From DATAXV01 sp036272915 (GTDB lineage Bacteria; Chloroflexota; Dormibacteria; Dormibacterales; Dormibacteraceae): a stretch of 8,801 nucleotides of DNA. The stretch lies in NCBI GenBank assembly GCA_036272915.1, contig DATAXV010000239.1, forward strand, positions 1 to 8,801. Reading direction: 5' to 3'. The translations under genes were made by a program, and so were the position numbers. Below, in pieces: positions 1 to 7,422 of this stretch (the first letter of the stretch is position 1; the number at the start of each line of letters is the position of its first letter). A model generated the notes under the pieces. That model saw only the letters and a program-made list of their open reading frames with translations. It did not search any database and had not been told where the DNA came from.

Positions 1-1566
1 ACCAACGGCCTCAACGAGCGCATGGTCGGCGAGGTGACGATGGCGGTCGGCGAGGGGATCACGGGCTGGGTCGCGGAGTCGCGGACGCCGCGCCTGGTCG
101 CAGAGGTCTCGCTCGATCCGCACTGGAAGTGGGTGAGGGGGCTCGACGATGAGCGCTTCCGCTCGATGCTGTCGGTGCCGATCGAATCCGGTCCCCGCCT
201 GGTCGGTGTGCTCAACGTCCAGACCGTGGAGACCCGTGACTTCATTCAGCAGGACATCGACTTCCTGCGCGCCATCGCCGGCCAGGTGGCCGGGATCCTG
301 GAGCGCAGCGAGCTGCAGCGCCGCCTCGAATCGCAGCTGGAGAAGGTGCGGCTCTCGCACGACATCCACGAGCGGTTCACCCGCCTCTCCCTGGAGGCGG
401 CCGGGATCCCCGCCATCCTCGACGCGGTCGGCGCGCTGGCGGGCGGGGCGGCGGCCCTGTACTCGTCGGCCGGCTTCCGCGTCTACGTCGGCGGCGAGCG
501 CTCGGACGGGTTCCCGACCCGGCTCACGCTGACCCCGGCAATGCTCTCCGCGGGGGCCCGGGGCTTCCCGATGGAGGTCGGGCGGCGGCGCCGTGCCCAC
601 GACCTGGTGCCGGTCCGTGCCGGCGACGCCGTCCTCGGCATTCTCGCCGTGGCCCAGCCGGAGAGCCCGATCGACGAGGAGGAGCGCCGCCGGGCGCTGG
701 AGCACGGCTCGACCGTGCTGGCGCTCGAGCTCTCCAAGGAGAGGGCGGCGGCCGAGGTCGAGCGGCGGCTCCGCGGGGATCTCGTCGAAGAGGTGCTGGC
801 CGGCGGCCTCGAGGCCGAGGAGGCGGAGCGGCTCGCCCGGCAGGCGGAGCGGCTCGGCCACCGGCTGCCCGACCACGCCTGGGTCCTGGTGCTGGAGGTC
901 GACGATCCCTCGGCGGAGAGCGAGGTCGCCTCGCCCAATCGGCAGGAGCGCCTGGAGGAGGTCCTGCGCGACCTCGTCCGCCGGCGCATGCCCTCGGCCC
1001 TGATCGTGGTCCGCTCGTCGTCGGCGGTGGTCCTGGTGCCGGAGGAAGCTGCCTCCAACCTGGCCGCGGCCGAACAGTTCGCCGAGGCCCTGCGCGCTGT
1101 CAGCGCGCCCGCCCTCCGGCCGGTCACGGTGTCGGTCGGAGTCGGCAACCTGGCCACGAACGTCGTCGAACTGTCCCGCTCTCACGTCGAGGCCCGGCAG
1201 GCGCTGCGGCTGGCCCGGCGCGTGGGCGGCCGCGCGCAGGTGACGTCCTACCGCTCGCTGGGTGCCTTCCGGCTGCTGCTCGAAGTGCAGGCGCCGGAGG
1301 CCCTGCGGCGCTTCGTCGATGAGCTGCTGGGTCCCCTCGTCGACTACGCGCAGTCGAGGGAGACGCCTCTTCTGGAAACGCTCGAGGCGCTCGTCGCCGC
1401 GCGGTGGGTGCGGCGCGCCGCCGCCCGCAAGCTGGGCGTCCACATCAACTCGCTCAGCTACCGGGTGGAGCGGATCGAGGCCCTGACCAGCCTCAAGCTG
1501 GACGATCCGGAGACCCGCGTCGCGGTCGCGATCGCCCTGCGCGCGCGCCAGATGCTGCACGTCTGA
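1..1566 (+). CDS. GAF-domain PucR/CdaR-family transcriptional regulator (5' end outside window)
   Basis: The frame is open from base 1 (T-N-G-L-N-E-R before the Met at base 22), so the start and the first part of the GAF domain lie outside the window. Counting from that Met, residues 1-95 are the rest of a GAF sensor domain (MAVGEGITGWVAES, RFRSMLSVPIE, LVGVLNVQTVE). Residues 92-112 look like a helical linker. Residues 115-258 resemble the second, PucR-type sensor region, ending in the typical ALELSKERAAAEVERRLRGD stretch. Residues 280-400 resemble the degenerate GGDEF-like CdaR middle domain. Residues 450-512 are the C-terminal PucR helix-turn-helix (HTH_30), with LGVHINSLSYRVERIE followed by LDDPETRVAVAIALR. 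By family it should be a cytoplasmic one-component regulator that senses a small molecule and binds DNA. Its ligand and targets cannot be read here. PucR relatives often control purine or nitrogen catabolism, but a link to the nearby glnA/amt genes is only a guess. Confidence 0.9.
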   Translation, partial: TNGLNERMVGEVTMAVGEGITGWVAESRTPRLVAEVSLDPHWKWVRGLDDERFRSMLSVPIESGPRLVGVLNVQTVETRDFIQQDIDFLRAIAGQVAGILERSELQRRLESQLEKVRLSHDIHERFTRLSLEAAGIPAILDAVGALAGGAAALYSSAGFRVYVGGERSDGFPTRLTLTPAMLSAGARGFPMEVGRRRRAHDLVPVRAGDAVLGILAVAQPESPIDEEERRRALEHGSTVLALELSKERAAAEVERRLRGDLVEEVLAGGLEAEEAERLARQAERLGHRLPDHAWVLVLEVDDPSAESEVASPNRQERLEEVLRDLVRRRMPSALIVVRSSSAVVLVPEEAASNLAAAEQFAEALRAVSAPALRPVTVSVGVGNLATNVVELSRSHVEARQALRLARRVGGRAQVTSYRSLGAFRLLLEVQAPEALRRFVDELLGPLVDYAQSRETPLLETLEALVAARWVRRAAARKLGVHINSLSYRVERIEALTSLKLDDPETRVAVAIALRARQMLHV

Positions 1567-1628
1567 GGCGCTCTCTCCGCAGCCCTCCTACCCCCGGTAC
1601 GGTTGACGCCTGTACGTCAGCCATCGCC

Positions 1629-1635
1629 AGGAGGT
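1629..1635 (+). promoter_or_regulatory. Ribosome binding site of the VOC gene
   Basis: AGGAGGT is a near-perfect Shine-Dalgarno sequence six bases before the ATG at 1642. It decides the start against the in-frame TTG at 1603. It is the strongest such site in the window. Confidence 0.85.
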
Positions 1636-1641
1636 AGCTAC

Positions 1642-2046
1642 ATGGCAGGGCCTCATCTGCGAGTCACATCGGTCACCGTCGCTGCCGCCCACCCCAAGGC
1701 GCTCGGCGCCTTCTACTCCCGGCTGCTCGGCTGGCCGGTGGCGGCGGAGGATCCGCCCGCTCCGGACGCGCCACCCGACGGCGGCTGGGTCCAGCTGCGC
1801 CCGCCCGAGGGGGAGATCGGACCGACCCTTAACATCGAGTACGACCGCCAGTACCAGCGGCCGGTCTGGCCCAGCCGCAAAGGCGAGCAGACCGCCTCCC
1901 AGCACCTGGACATCCATGTCGAGGACCTAGACGTGGCGGTGGCCTGGGCGGTCGAGCAGGGCGCGGGACTCGACGAGTTTCAGCCGCAGGATGCGGTCCG
2001 CGTGATGCGCGACCCGGACGGGCACCCCTTCTGCCTCTTCACCTGA
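1642..2046 (+). CDS. VOC-family (glyoxalase/bleomycin-resistance-like) protein
   Basis: This 134-residue protein has the single-module VOC layout of two beta-alpha-beta-beta-beta units. The first unit is HLRVTSVTVAAAHPKALGAFYSRLLGWPV (about residues 5-33, quoted in part: ALGAFYSRLLGW). The second is QHLDIHVEDLDVAVAWAVEQ (87-106), followed by the closing strand DPDGHPFCLF (124-133). Its length is normal for a one-module VOC protein acting as a dimer. The usual first-strand metal His is not evident (ITSVTV-type strand), while H88 and H92 are present, so metal dependence and substrate are unclear. I chose the ATG at 1642 because a strong Shine-Dalgarno AGGAGGT lies at 1629-1635, six bases upstream. 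A TTG at 1603 in the same frame has no such site. It lies 75 bases after the GAF/PucR gene on the same strand. Co-transcription is possible but not shown. It may be a dioxygenase-, lyase- or antibiotic-binding type, and the function is unknown. Confidence 0.88.
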   Translation: MAGPHLRVTSVTVAAAHPKALGAFYSRLLGWPVAAEDPPAPDAPPDGGWVQLRPPEGEIGPTLNIEYDRQYQRPVWPSRKGEQTASQHLDIHVEDLDVAVAWAVEQGAGLDEFQPQDAVRVMRDPDGHPFCLFT

Positions 2047-2071
2047 ACGCGGTCGGGCCGCTGTAAAGAGA

Positions 2072-2105
2072 AGAGCCGGGGGCCGTCCGCACGGCCCCCG
2101 GCTCT
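2072..2105. terminator. Bidirectional terminator hairpin between VOC gene and glnA
   Basis: A perfect 15-bp inverted repeat (AGAGCCGGGGGCCGT, 2072-2086, and its complement, 2091-2105) encloses a 4-base loop, CCGC. It sits in the short gap between two convergent genes, 25 bases after the VOC stop and 16 bases after the glnA stop. The minus-strand exit is moderately T-rich (TTCTCTTTAC), and the plus-strand exit is GGCTTCTCAG. It can therefore serve glnA better than the VOC gene as an intrinsic terminator, and probably serves both. Confidence 0.8.
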
Positions 2106-2121
2106 GGCTTCTCAGATCGGA

Positions 2122-3567
<1,446 letters not shown>

Positions 3568-3570
3568 GGA

Positions 3571-3579
3571 CGCCTCCAA
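3571..3579 (-). promoter_or_regulatory. Ribosome binding site of glnA
   Basis: On the minus strand the sequence before the ATG at 3567 reads TTGGAGGCGTCC. GGAGG is five bases from the ATG, which supports that start over the overlapping TTG at 3579. Confidence 0.7.
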
Positions 3580-3605
3580 GGGTTGTTTCGGTTGATCATT
3601 TCCAT

Positions 3606-3624
3606 GCTAGGAAGACCGCCTAGC
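3606..3624. promoter_or_regulatory. Operator-like inverted repeat GCTAGG-N7-CCTAGC in the glnA leader
   Basis: The 6-bp arms at 3606-3611 and 3619-3624 are perfect complements around a 7-base spacer. The centre lies about 48 bases upstream of the glnA ATG. It could be a regulator site for glnA or a small leader hairpin. No known regulator consensus is recognised, so the role is inferred from symmetry and position only. Confidence 0.35.
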
Positions 3625-3710
3625 GGCTGTTATGTAGGGACCGCATAAAAGGCGATGGGCAATCATCGTGTGGTTCGTACGGTAAATGTTCGCTCAAGCC
3701 TACCCGTTAC

Positions 3711-3725
3711 CGGTTGGATCAACCG
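3711..3725. promoter_or_regulatory. Operator-like palindrome CGGTTG-GAT-CAACCG upstream of amt
   Basis: Two perfect 6-base arms surround a 3-base centre, about 78 bases upstream of the amt ATG. The half-site CGGTTG recurs at 3589-3594, followed by ATCA, close to the glnA start. One dimeric regulator could thus touch both ends of the region, but the regulator is unknown. Confidence 0.4.
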
Positions 3726-3795
3726 AATAGACCCGGATGAAATTTGGTGCCTCCGTATGTAGGACGTTTGGCATGAGGGCCGGTTTCGTGGATTC

Positions 3796-5262
3796 ATGAC
3801 CCTTGGACTTTTGATTCCGTCTGTCTCCACGTCCGTTGTGCCGCTCGTGGCCGAGACGATCACGCCCAAGGCCGTCGCGATCGCCGTCGACACGGTCTGG
3901 GTCGTCGTCGCCGCCCTTCTGGTGATGTTCATGCAGGCCGGCTTCGCCATGCTCGAGGTCGGCTTCAGCCGCATGAAGAACGTGGGCACGGTGGTGGCCA
4001 AGGTGCTGACCAACTTCGGCATCGCCTCCATCGTCTACTGGCTGGTCGGCTTCGGGCTCGCCTTCGGGGCCGCGGCGCACTGGCTCTTCCCGCTGTTCGG
4101 CGGGAGCAGCTTCGTGCCCACCTTCTTCCCCGGCTCGGTCCTCAACCTGCCCGCGATGGCGAGCAGCGACGCGCCCGCGGCCGCCAAGTTCATGTTCCAG
4201 TTCGTCTTCTGCGCGGTGTCGCTGGCGATCGTCTGGGGGACGATGCTGGAGCGGACCAAGTTCATCGTCTACATCCTCTTCGCGATCCCCTTCTGCGCGA
4301 TCATCTACCCGCTCATCAGCCACCAGCTGTTCGGCGGCGGCTTCCTGGAGACGACGATCGGCGCCCAGGACTTCGCCGGTTCCACCGTCGTCCACCTGAC
4401 CGGCGCCACGGCCGGCTTCGCCGGGCTGCTGCTGCTCGGTCCCCGCATCGGCAAGTACGGCCCGGACAGGCGCCCCAACGCCATCCCCGGGCACAACATG
4501 CCCCTCGCCCAGCTCGGTGTCCTCATCCTCTGGTTCGGCTGGTTCGGCTTCAACCCCGGATCGACCCTGCAGGCGCTGAACCTCCACTTCGCCGACGTCG
4601 TCATCACCACCCAGATGGCCGCCGCCGCCGGGGCCGTGACCGCCCTCGGCGTCAGCTACCTGACCATGCGGACGCTGGACGTGGGCATGATCGGCAACGG
4701 CGCGATCGCCGCGCTGGTCGCCATCACCGCCGCCTCCGGCTACGTCGAGCCCTGGGCGGCCGTCGTCATCGGTGCCGTCGCCGGGCTGATCGTGGTCGTC
4801 GCCATCCCCATCATCGACCGCTGGATCGACGACCCGGTCGGCTGTCTCTCCGCCCACGGCCTGGCCGGCATCTGGGGGACGCTGTCCTGCGGGCTCTTCA
4901 CGGTTCCCGCCCTGGCCAAGTTCAACGGTGTCGGCGAGGGCGGCCTGTTCTACACCGGCAGCTTCCATCAGCTCGGCGCCCAGGCGCTGGCCGTGACCAT
5001 GTCCTTCGGCACCGTCTTCATCCTCAGCTTCGCCTGCTTCTGGGTGATCAAGCGAACGGTCGGACTGCGGGTCAGCGCTCAGGAGGAGCTCGAGGGCCTC
5101 GACATCAGCGAGCACGGCATGTGGGGCTACCCGGAGTCGTTCATGCCGGTCCCCGGCGGCGTCTACCGTCCGGCACACTTTCCGGCGACGAACCCGACCC
5201 GCGAGGGGGTCGCGGCCTCTACCCGAGTCGTCGATGAGAAGAGCGAGGCTAAGCCGGTATGA
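3796..5262 (+). CDS. amt: Ammonium transporter (Amt/MEP/Rh family)
   Basis: It is an integral membrane protein that conducts ammonium as a trimer. The 488 residues hold about eleven hydrophobic segments. The family signature DFAGSTVVHLTGATAG (192-207) carries D192 and the first twin His, H200. The second is H354 in DDPVGCLSAHGLAGIWG (346-362). Also typical are MQAGFAMLEVGFSRMKN (46-62), VWGTMLERTKF (146-156) and WFGWFGFNPGS (246-256). The cytoplasmic tail VGLRVSAQEELEGLDISEHG (422-441) is the conserved regulatory tail, followed by an extra 45 or so residues. ATG 3796 is the only usable start, because an in-frame TAG lies at 3760 and no other start codon follows it. There is no Shine-Dalgarno at normal distance: the nearest GAGGG ends 16 bases upstream. 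The PII gene overlaps the stop codon, the classic transporter-plus-gatekeeper pair. Confidence 0.98.
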   Translation: MTLGLLIPSVSTSVVPLVAETITPKAVAIAVDTVWVVVAALLVMFMQAGFAMLEVGFSRMKNVGTVVAKVLTNFGIASIVYWLVGFGLAFGAAAHWLFPLFGGSSFVPTFFPGSVLNLPAMASSDAPAAAKFMFQFVFCAVSLAIVWGTMLERTKFIVYILFAIPFCAIIYPLISHQLFGGGFLETTIGAQDFAGSTVVHLTGATAGFAGLLLLGPRIGKYGPDRRPNAIPGHNMPLAQLGVLILWFGWFGFNPGSTLQALNLHFADVVITTQMAAAAGAVTALGVSYLTMRTLDVGMIGNGAIAALVAITAASGYVEPWAAVVIGAVAGLIVVVAIPIIDRWIDDPVGCLSAHGLAGIWGTLSCGLFTVPALAKFNGVGEGGLFYTGSFHQLGAQALAVTMSFGTVFILSFACFWVIKRTVGLRVSAQEELEGLDISEHGMWGYPESFMPVPGGVYRPAHFPATNPTREGVAASTRVVDEKSEAKPV

Positions 5263-5633
5263 GCATGAAGATGATGGTCGCGATCGTTCGGCACGAGCGC
5301 CTTCAGGAGGTGCAGGACGTGCTCGACGAGTGCGGGGTCTCGGGTGTGACCGTGACCGAGGTGAAGGGCTGCGGCGCCCAGCGCGGATACACCGAGCGGT
5401 ACCGTGGCACCACGGTTCACATCTCGCTCCTGCCCCGGTTGAAGATCGAGGCGGTGATGCGCTCGGAGATCGTCGAGACGGTGACCGAGCGGGTCGCCAC
5501 TGCCGCCCGCACCGGCGAGGTGGGGGACGGCAAGATCTTCATCCTCGACGTTGAGGAGGCGGTTCGCATCCGGACCGGGGAGCGGGGGCCGGAGACGGTC
5601 CAGCACGCCAGCCGGCAGATGTGGGGCCACTGA
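5259..5633 (+). CDS. glnK: PII nitrogen regulatory protein (GlnB/GlnK type) with atypical T-loop
   Basis: PII trimers bind ATP/ADP and 2-oxoglutarate and control targets such as Amt through the T-loop. The 124 residues show the family core: TVTEVKGCGAQRGYTERYRG (31-50), LPRLKIEAV (58-66), RTGEVGDGKIFILDVEEA (84-101) and VRIRTGE (102-108). Counting from Met3 (base 5265) reproduces E. coli numbering. On that scale Arg47, which plugs the Amt pore in E. coli, and the ligand-binding Gln39 are kept. Tyr51, the uridylylation or adenylylation site, is Val, Ser/Ala49 is Thr, and Lys58, which contacts 2-oxoglutarate, is Arg. The segment F36-G is C-G. ATG 5259 overlaps the amt stop (ATGA), with GAGG at 5245-5248 ten bases upstream. 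The ATG at 5265 is the alternative. A 14-residue tail follows the last family motif. glnK rather than glnB is chosen for the link to amt. Confidence 0.96.
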   Translation: MSMKMMVAIVRHERLQEVQDVLDECGVSGVTVTEVKGCGAQRGYTERYRGTTVHISLLPRLKIEAVMRSEIVETVTERVATAARTGEVGDGKIFILDVEEAVRIRTGERGPETVQHASRQMWGH

Positions 5634-5646
5634 TCAGGCGCTGACG

Positions 5647-5682
5647 GGGGACGGATCCGGATCGAGGACCGGATCCGTCCCC
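5647..5682 (+). terminator. Hairpin terminator after the amt-PII operon
   Basis: A perfect 14-bp inverted repeat (GGGGACGGATCCGG at 5647-5660 and its complement at 5669-5682) encloses an 8-base loop. It begins 13 bases after the PII stop. The exit sequence AATCCCCTCTACG has no real T-run, so this is an intrinsic-like hairpin with a poor U-tract. It also lies just upstream of the next gene's start. Confidence 0.7.
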
Positions 5683-5691
5683 AATCCCCTC

Positions 5692-5697
5692 TACGCT
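5692..5697 (+). promoter_or_regulatory. Possible -10 box for a leaderless transcript of the AlkZ-like gene
   Basis: TACGCT fits the TANNNT form of a -10 box. It ends five to eight bases before the tandem GTG (5702) and ATG (5705) codons, so transcription could begin at the start codon. No Shine-Dalgarno is visible. No good -35 box is seen either, since that position falls inside the terminator hairpin. Confidence 0.35.
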
Positions 5698-5704
5698 TCG
5701 AGTG

Positions 5705-6874
5705 ATGTTGCCCTCCCCAGCCGGATCACCGTCGTCGGGGCTCGCGAGGGGTCCTTCCTCGCGGGCACGCTCCGCCCCGGTGCTCTCGCGGCGCGCGCTC
5801 AACCGGGCCCTGCTCGCCCGCCAGCTGCTGCTGGAGCGCTCGGACCTCGGCGCCGGCGACGCGCTCGAGCATCTGATCGGAATGCAGGCGCAGCTCCCGA
5901 CTCCGCCCTACATCGCCCTCTGGAGCCGGCTCCGGGCCTTCCGTCCTGACGACCTCTCGGACCTGATCGCGAACAGGGGCGCGGTCCGCATCGCGCTCAT
6001 GCGCTCGACCATCCATCTGGTCACGGCGGGAGACTGCGCGGCGCTCCGGCCACTGATGAGGGAGATGCTGGAGCGGAGGGCGTTCGGCGCCTATGGCGCG
6101 CCCCTCAGCGAGGTCGACAGGGTCGCCCTGGAGGCGGAGGGGAGAGGGCTGCTGGAATCGGAACCGCTCTCGCTCGGCACGCTCGGCGCGAGGATGGCCA
6201 CGCGCTGGCCGGACTGCCCGCCACAGGGTCTGGCCAGTGCCGTCCGAGCGCTCGTGCCAATGGTCCAGATCCCACCACGCGGACTGTGGGGGAGGAGCGG
6301 CCAGGCGCTGCACCGGCCGGCCGAGTCCTGGCTGGGGGGGTCGATGACGGGAGGTCTGTCTCCGACCGCTCTGGTCGAACGCTACCTCCGCGCCTTCGGC
6401 CCCGCCACCCCCCGCGACCTGCAGATCTGGTCGGGGCTCACTCGCTGGAGAGAGGCGATCGACGCCCTGAGGCCGCGGCTCCGCACCTTCCGCGACGAGC
6501 AGGGGAGGGAGCTCCTCGACCTCGAGGACGGTCCGCTGCCGGATGCCGGGCGTTCGGCGCCGGTCCGGTTCCTGCCCGAGTTCGACAACGTGTTCCTCTC
6601 GCACTCCGACCGGTCGCGAATCATCTCCGAGGAGGACCGCGCCCGCGTTGACACGAAGAATGGCGTGTTCCCGCGCATGGTGCTGATCGACGGGTTCGTC
6701 GCCGGCACCTGGATGGTGAGGGCGGAGCGTCCGTCTGCCGTCCTCGAGATACGGGCCTTCCGGCCGGTCCCGAGCGCCCTGGCCGCGGAGGCGACGGAGG
6801 AGGCGGCCCGGCTGCTGGAGGTGTTGGCCCCCGACGCCGGACGTCGCGACATCGCCTTCATCAACGGCGGCTGA
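5705..6874 (+). CDS. Winged-helix DNA-binding protein, AlkZ/YcaQ-like (HTH_42) putative DNA glycosylase
   Basis: The family has tandem winged helices. Characterised members (AlkZ of Streptomyces, YcaQ of E. coli) remove alkylated or cross-linked bases. Counting from GTG 5702, conserved blocks are LSRRALNRALLARQLLLER (28-46), HLIGMQAQLPTPPYIALWSR (57-76), ALMRSTIHLVTAGD (98-111), ERYLRAFGPATPRDLQIWSG (226-245), RFLPEFDNVFLSHSDRSRI (289-307) and DGFVAGTW (330-337). Gln62 and Gln64 form the QxQ motif that is catalytic in AlkZ, so glycosylase activity is plausible. Many members with this domain are untested. The start is uncertain. GTG 5702 or ATG 5705 would add about 26 low-complexity residues before the conserved region, while GTG 5780 begins right at it. 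None has a Shine-Dalgarno. It is likely a stand-alone gene: hairpins lie on both sides and the next gene is convergent. Confidence 0.85.
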   Translation: MLPSPAGSPSSGLARGPSSRARSAPVLSRRALNRALLARQLLLERSDLGAGDALEHLIGMQAQLPTPPYIALWSRLRAFRPDDLSDLIANRGAVRIALMRSTIHLVTAGDCAALRPLMREMLERRAFGAYGAPLSEVDRVALEAEGRGLLESEPLSLGTLGARMATRWPDCPPQGLASAVRALVPMVQIPPRGLWGRSGQALHRPAESWLGGSMTGGLSPTALVERYLRAFGPATPRDLQIWSGLTRWREAIDALRPRLRTFRDEQGRELLDLEDGPLPDAGRSAPVRFLPEFDNVFLSHSDRSRIISEEDRARVDTKNGVFPRMVLIDGFVAGTWMVRAERPSAVLEIRAFRPVPSALAAEATEEAARLLEVLAPDAGRRDIAFINGG

Positions 6875-6922
6875 GGCGGCCGCGGCTATCGCCCGGCGGG
6901 CTCAGGCGGTCTCGGTGTGGCT

Positions 6923-6948
6923 CCGGGGGTCCGCGATGGGACCCCCGG
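6923..6948. terminator. Bidirectional hairpin terminator between AlkZ-like gene and trxA
   Basis: A perfect 10-bp inverted repeat (CCGGGGGTCC, 6923-6932, and GGACCCCCGG, 6939-6948) has a 6-base loop, GCGATG. It sits in the 83-base gap between two convergent genes, ten bases from the trxA stop. There is no T-run on either side. Confidence 0.65.
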
Positions 6949-6957
6949 CGGAGAGGG

Positions 6958-7293
6958 TCAGGCCGTGGCGACGGCGTGCTTCTCGACGAAGTCGCGCACC
7001 GCGGCCGGACCGGGGAAGCCGACCAGGCGGTCGACGAGCTGCCCGCCCTCGAAGATGGCGAGGGTCGGCACGCCCATCACCTGGTACCGCTGGGCAAGGG
7101 AGGGAGCCTCGTCCACGTCGAGCTGACCGACGGTGACCTTGGCAGCGAAGTCGTCGGCCAGCTGATGCACCACGGGTGCCATCATCTTGCAGGGGCCACA
7201 CCAGGTCGCGAAGAAGTCGACCACGACCGGCTGCTCCGACTCGAGGACCTCGGTCTTGAAGGAGTCCTCGGTAAATACCTTTAGGTTGCTCAT
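6958..7293 (-). CDS. trxA: Thioredoxin
   Basis: It is a cytoplasmic thiol-disulfide reductase that gives electrons to target proteins after reduction by thioredoxin reductase. The 111 residues are typical. They show the buried Asp26, the active site W31-C32-G33-P34-C35-K36, the cis-Pro loop GVPT (74-77) and FEGGQLVDRLVGF (81-93). There is no signal peptide, so it is not a secreted variant. ATG 7293 gives MSNLKVFTEDSF, the usual N-terminus. Upstream, only a TAGG directly next to the ATG resembles a Shine-Dalgarno, which is too close for normal use. The start codon lies in the loop of a perfect inverted repeat (7280-7300). It is convergent with the AlkZ-like gene. The glycosyltransferase gene lies upstream on the same strand with a 129-base gap. 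Function as general thioredoxin is well supported; the specific partners are unknown. Confidence 0.97.
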   Translation of the reverse strand: MSNLKVFTEDSFKTEVLESEQPVVVDFFATWCGPCKMMAPVVHQLADDFAAKVTVGQLDVDEAPSLAQRYQVMGVPTLAIFEGGQLVDRLVGFPGPAAVRDFVEKHAVATA

Positions 7294-7300
7294 ACCTAAA
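7280..7300 (-). promoter_or_regulatory. Inverted repeat enclosing the trxA start codon
   Basis: TTTAGGT and ACCTAAA (7280-7286 and 7294-7300) are perfect 7-bp complements around a 7-base loop. On the trxA mRNA the loop is AUGAGCA, so the start codon is exposed while the adjacent AGG is in the stem. A second small inverted repeat, GGTA-AA-TACC (7270-7279), follows directly in the coding sequence. It may be a translational control hairpin or an operator, and the role is inferred. Confidence 0.45.
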
Positions 7301-7387
7301 TCAAGCAGTTCGGATCGCCGGATATTCCGCCTTCCGACCAGCCCGGCGGTGGTGTCCGGCCAGCGCCGAGAGGGCCTGGTTCCCGCA

Positions 7388-7405
7388 CCCCGGCGAGCGC
7401 CGGGG
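7388..7405 (-). terminator. Weak hairpin downstream of the glycosyltransferase gene
   Basis: CCCCGGC and GCCGGGG (7388-7394 and 7399-7405) form a 7-bp stem with the 4-base loop GAGC, 17 bases past the glycosyltransferase stop on the minus strand. No T-run follows. It could separate this gene from trxA, but short GC hairpins are common in such DNA. Confidence 0.4.
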
Positions 7406-7422
7406 GAGTCACCACGTGGCCG

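Larger units (their letters stand above)
3568..3795. promoter_or_regulatory. Divergent glnA/amt control region
   Basis: This 228-base gap separates the start codons of glnA (leftward) and amt (rightward), so it must hold both promoters. It is visibly richer in A+T than the genes around it. I see no confident -35/-10 pair. A weak rightward candidate is TTGGAT (3714-3719) with TGAAAT (3738-3743), 18 bases apart, overlapping the palindrome at 3711-3725. A weak leftward -10 candidate is TACATA on the minus strand near 3632-3637. It also holds two inverted repeats, listed separately. Confidence 0.6.

Noticed and set aside
1603..1641. TTG at 1603 as an upstream start of the VOC gene
   Set aside because: The added residues do not look like the family, and the strong ribosome site at 1629-1635 points to ATG 1642.
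3706..3721. Possible GlnR box (GTTAC, six bases, GATCA)
   Set aside because: The first half fits gTnAc, but the second half differs from GaAAc at several positions and no repeating pair follows at the expected spacing.
3769..3783. Possible sigma-54 promoter (TTGGCATG near amt)
   Set aside because: The -24-like GG is present, but the GC needed ten bases later is absent.
3700..5178. 492-codon open frame on the minus strand across amt
   Set aside because: It is the antisense shadow of a well-supported amt gene. Its translation is low-complexity, rich in Asp, Gly, Arg and Glu, with no recognisable domain, as is common opposite GC-rich genes.
5726..6604. 292-codon open frame on the minus strand inside the AlkZ-like gene
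   Set aside because: The translation is Arg/Pro/Glu-rich without motifs, while the plus-strand frame shows clear family blocks.
7412..7419. CCACGTGG palindrome just past the glycosyltransferase stop
   Set aside because: It is an 8-base palindrome in GC-rich DNA downstream of a gene, with no promoter around it; chance is the simplest explanation.
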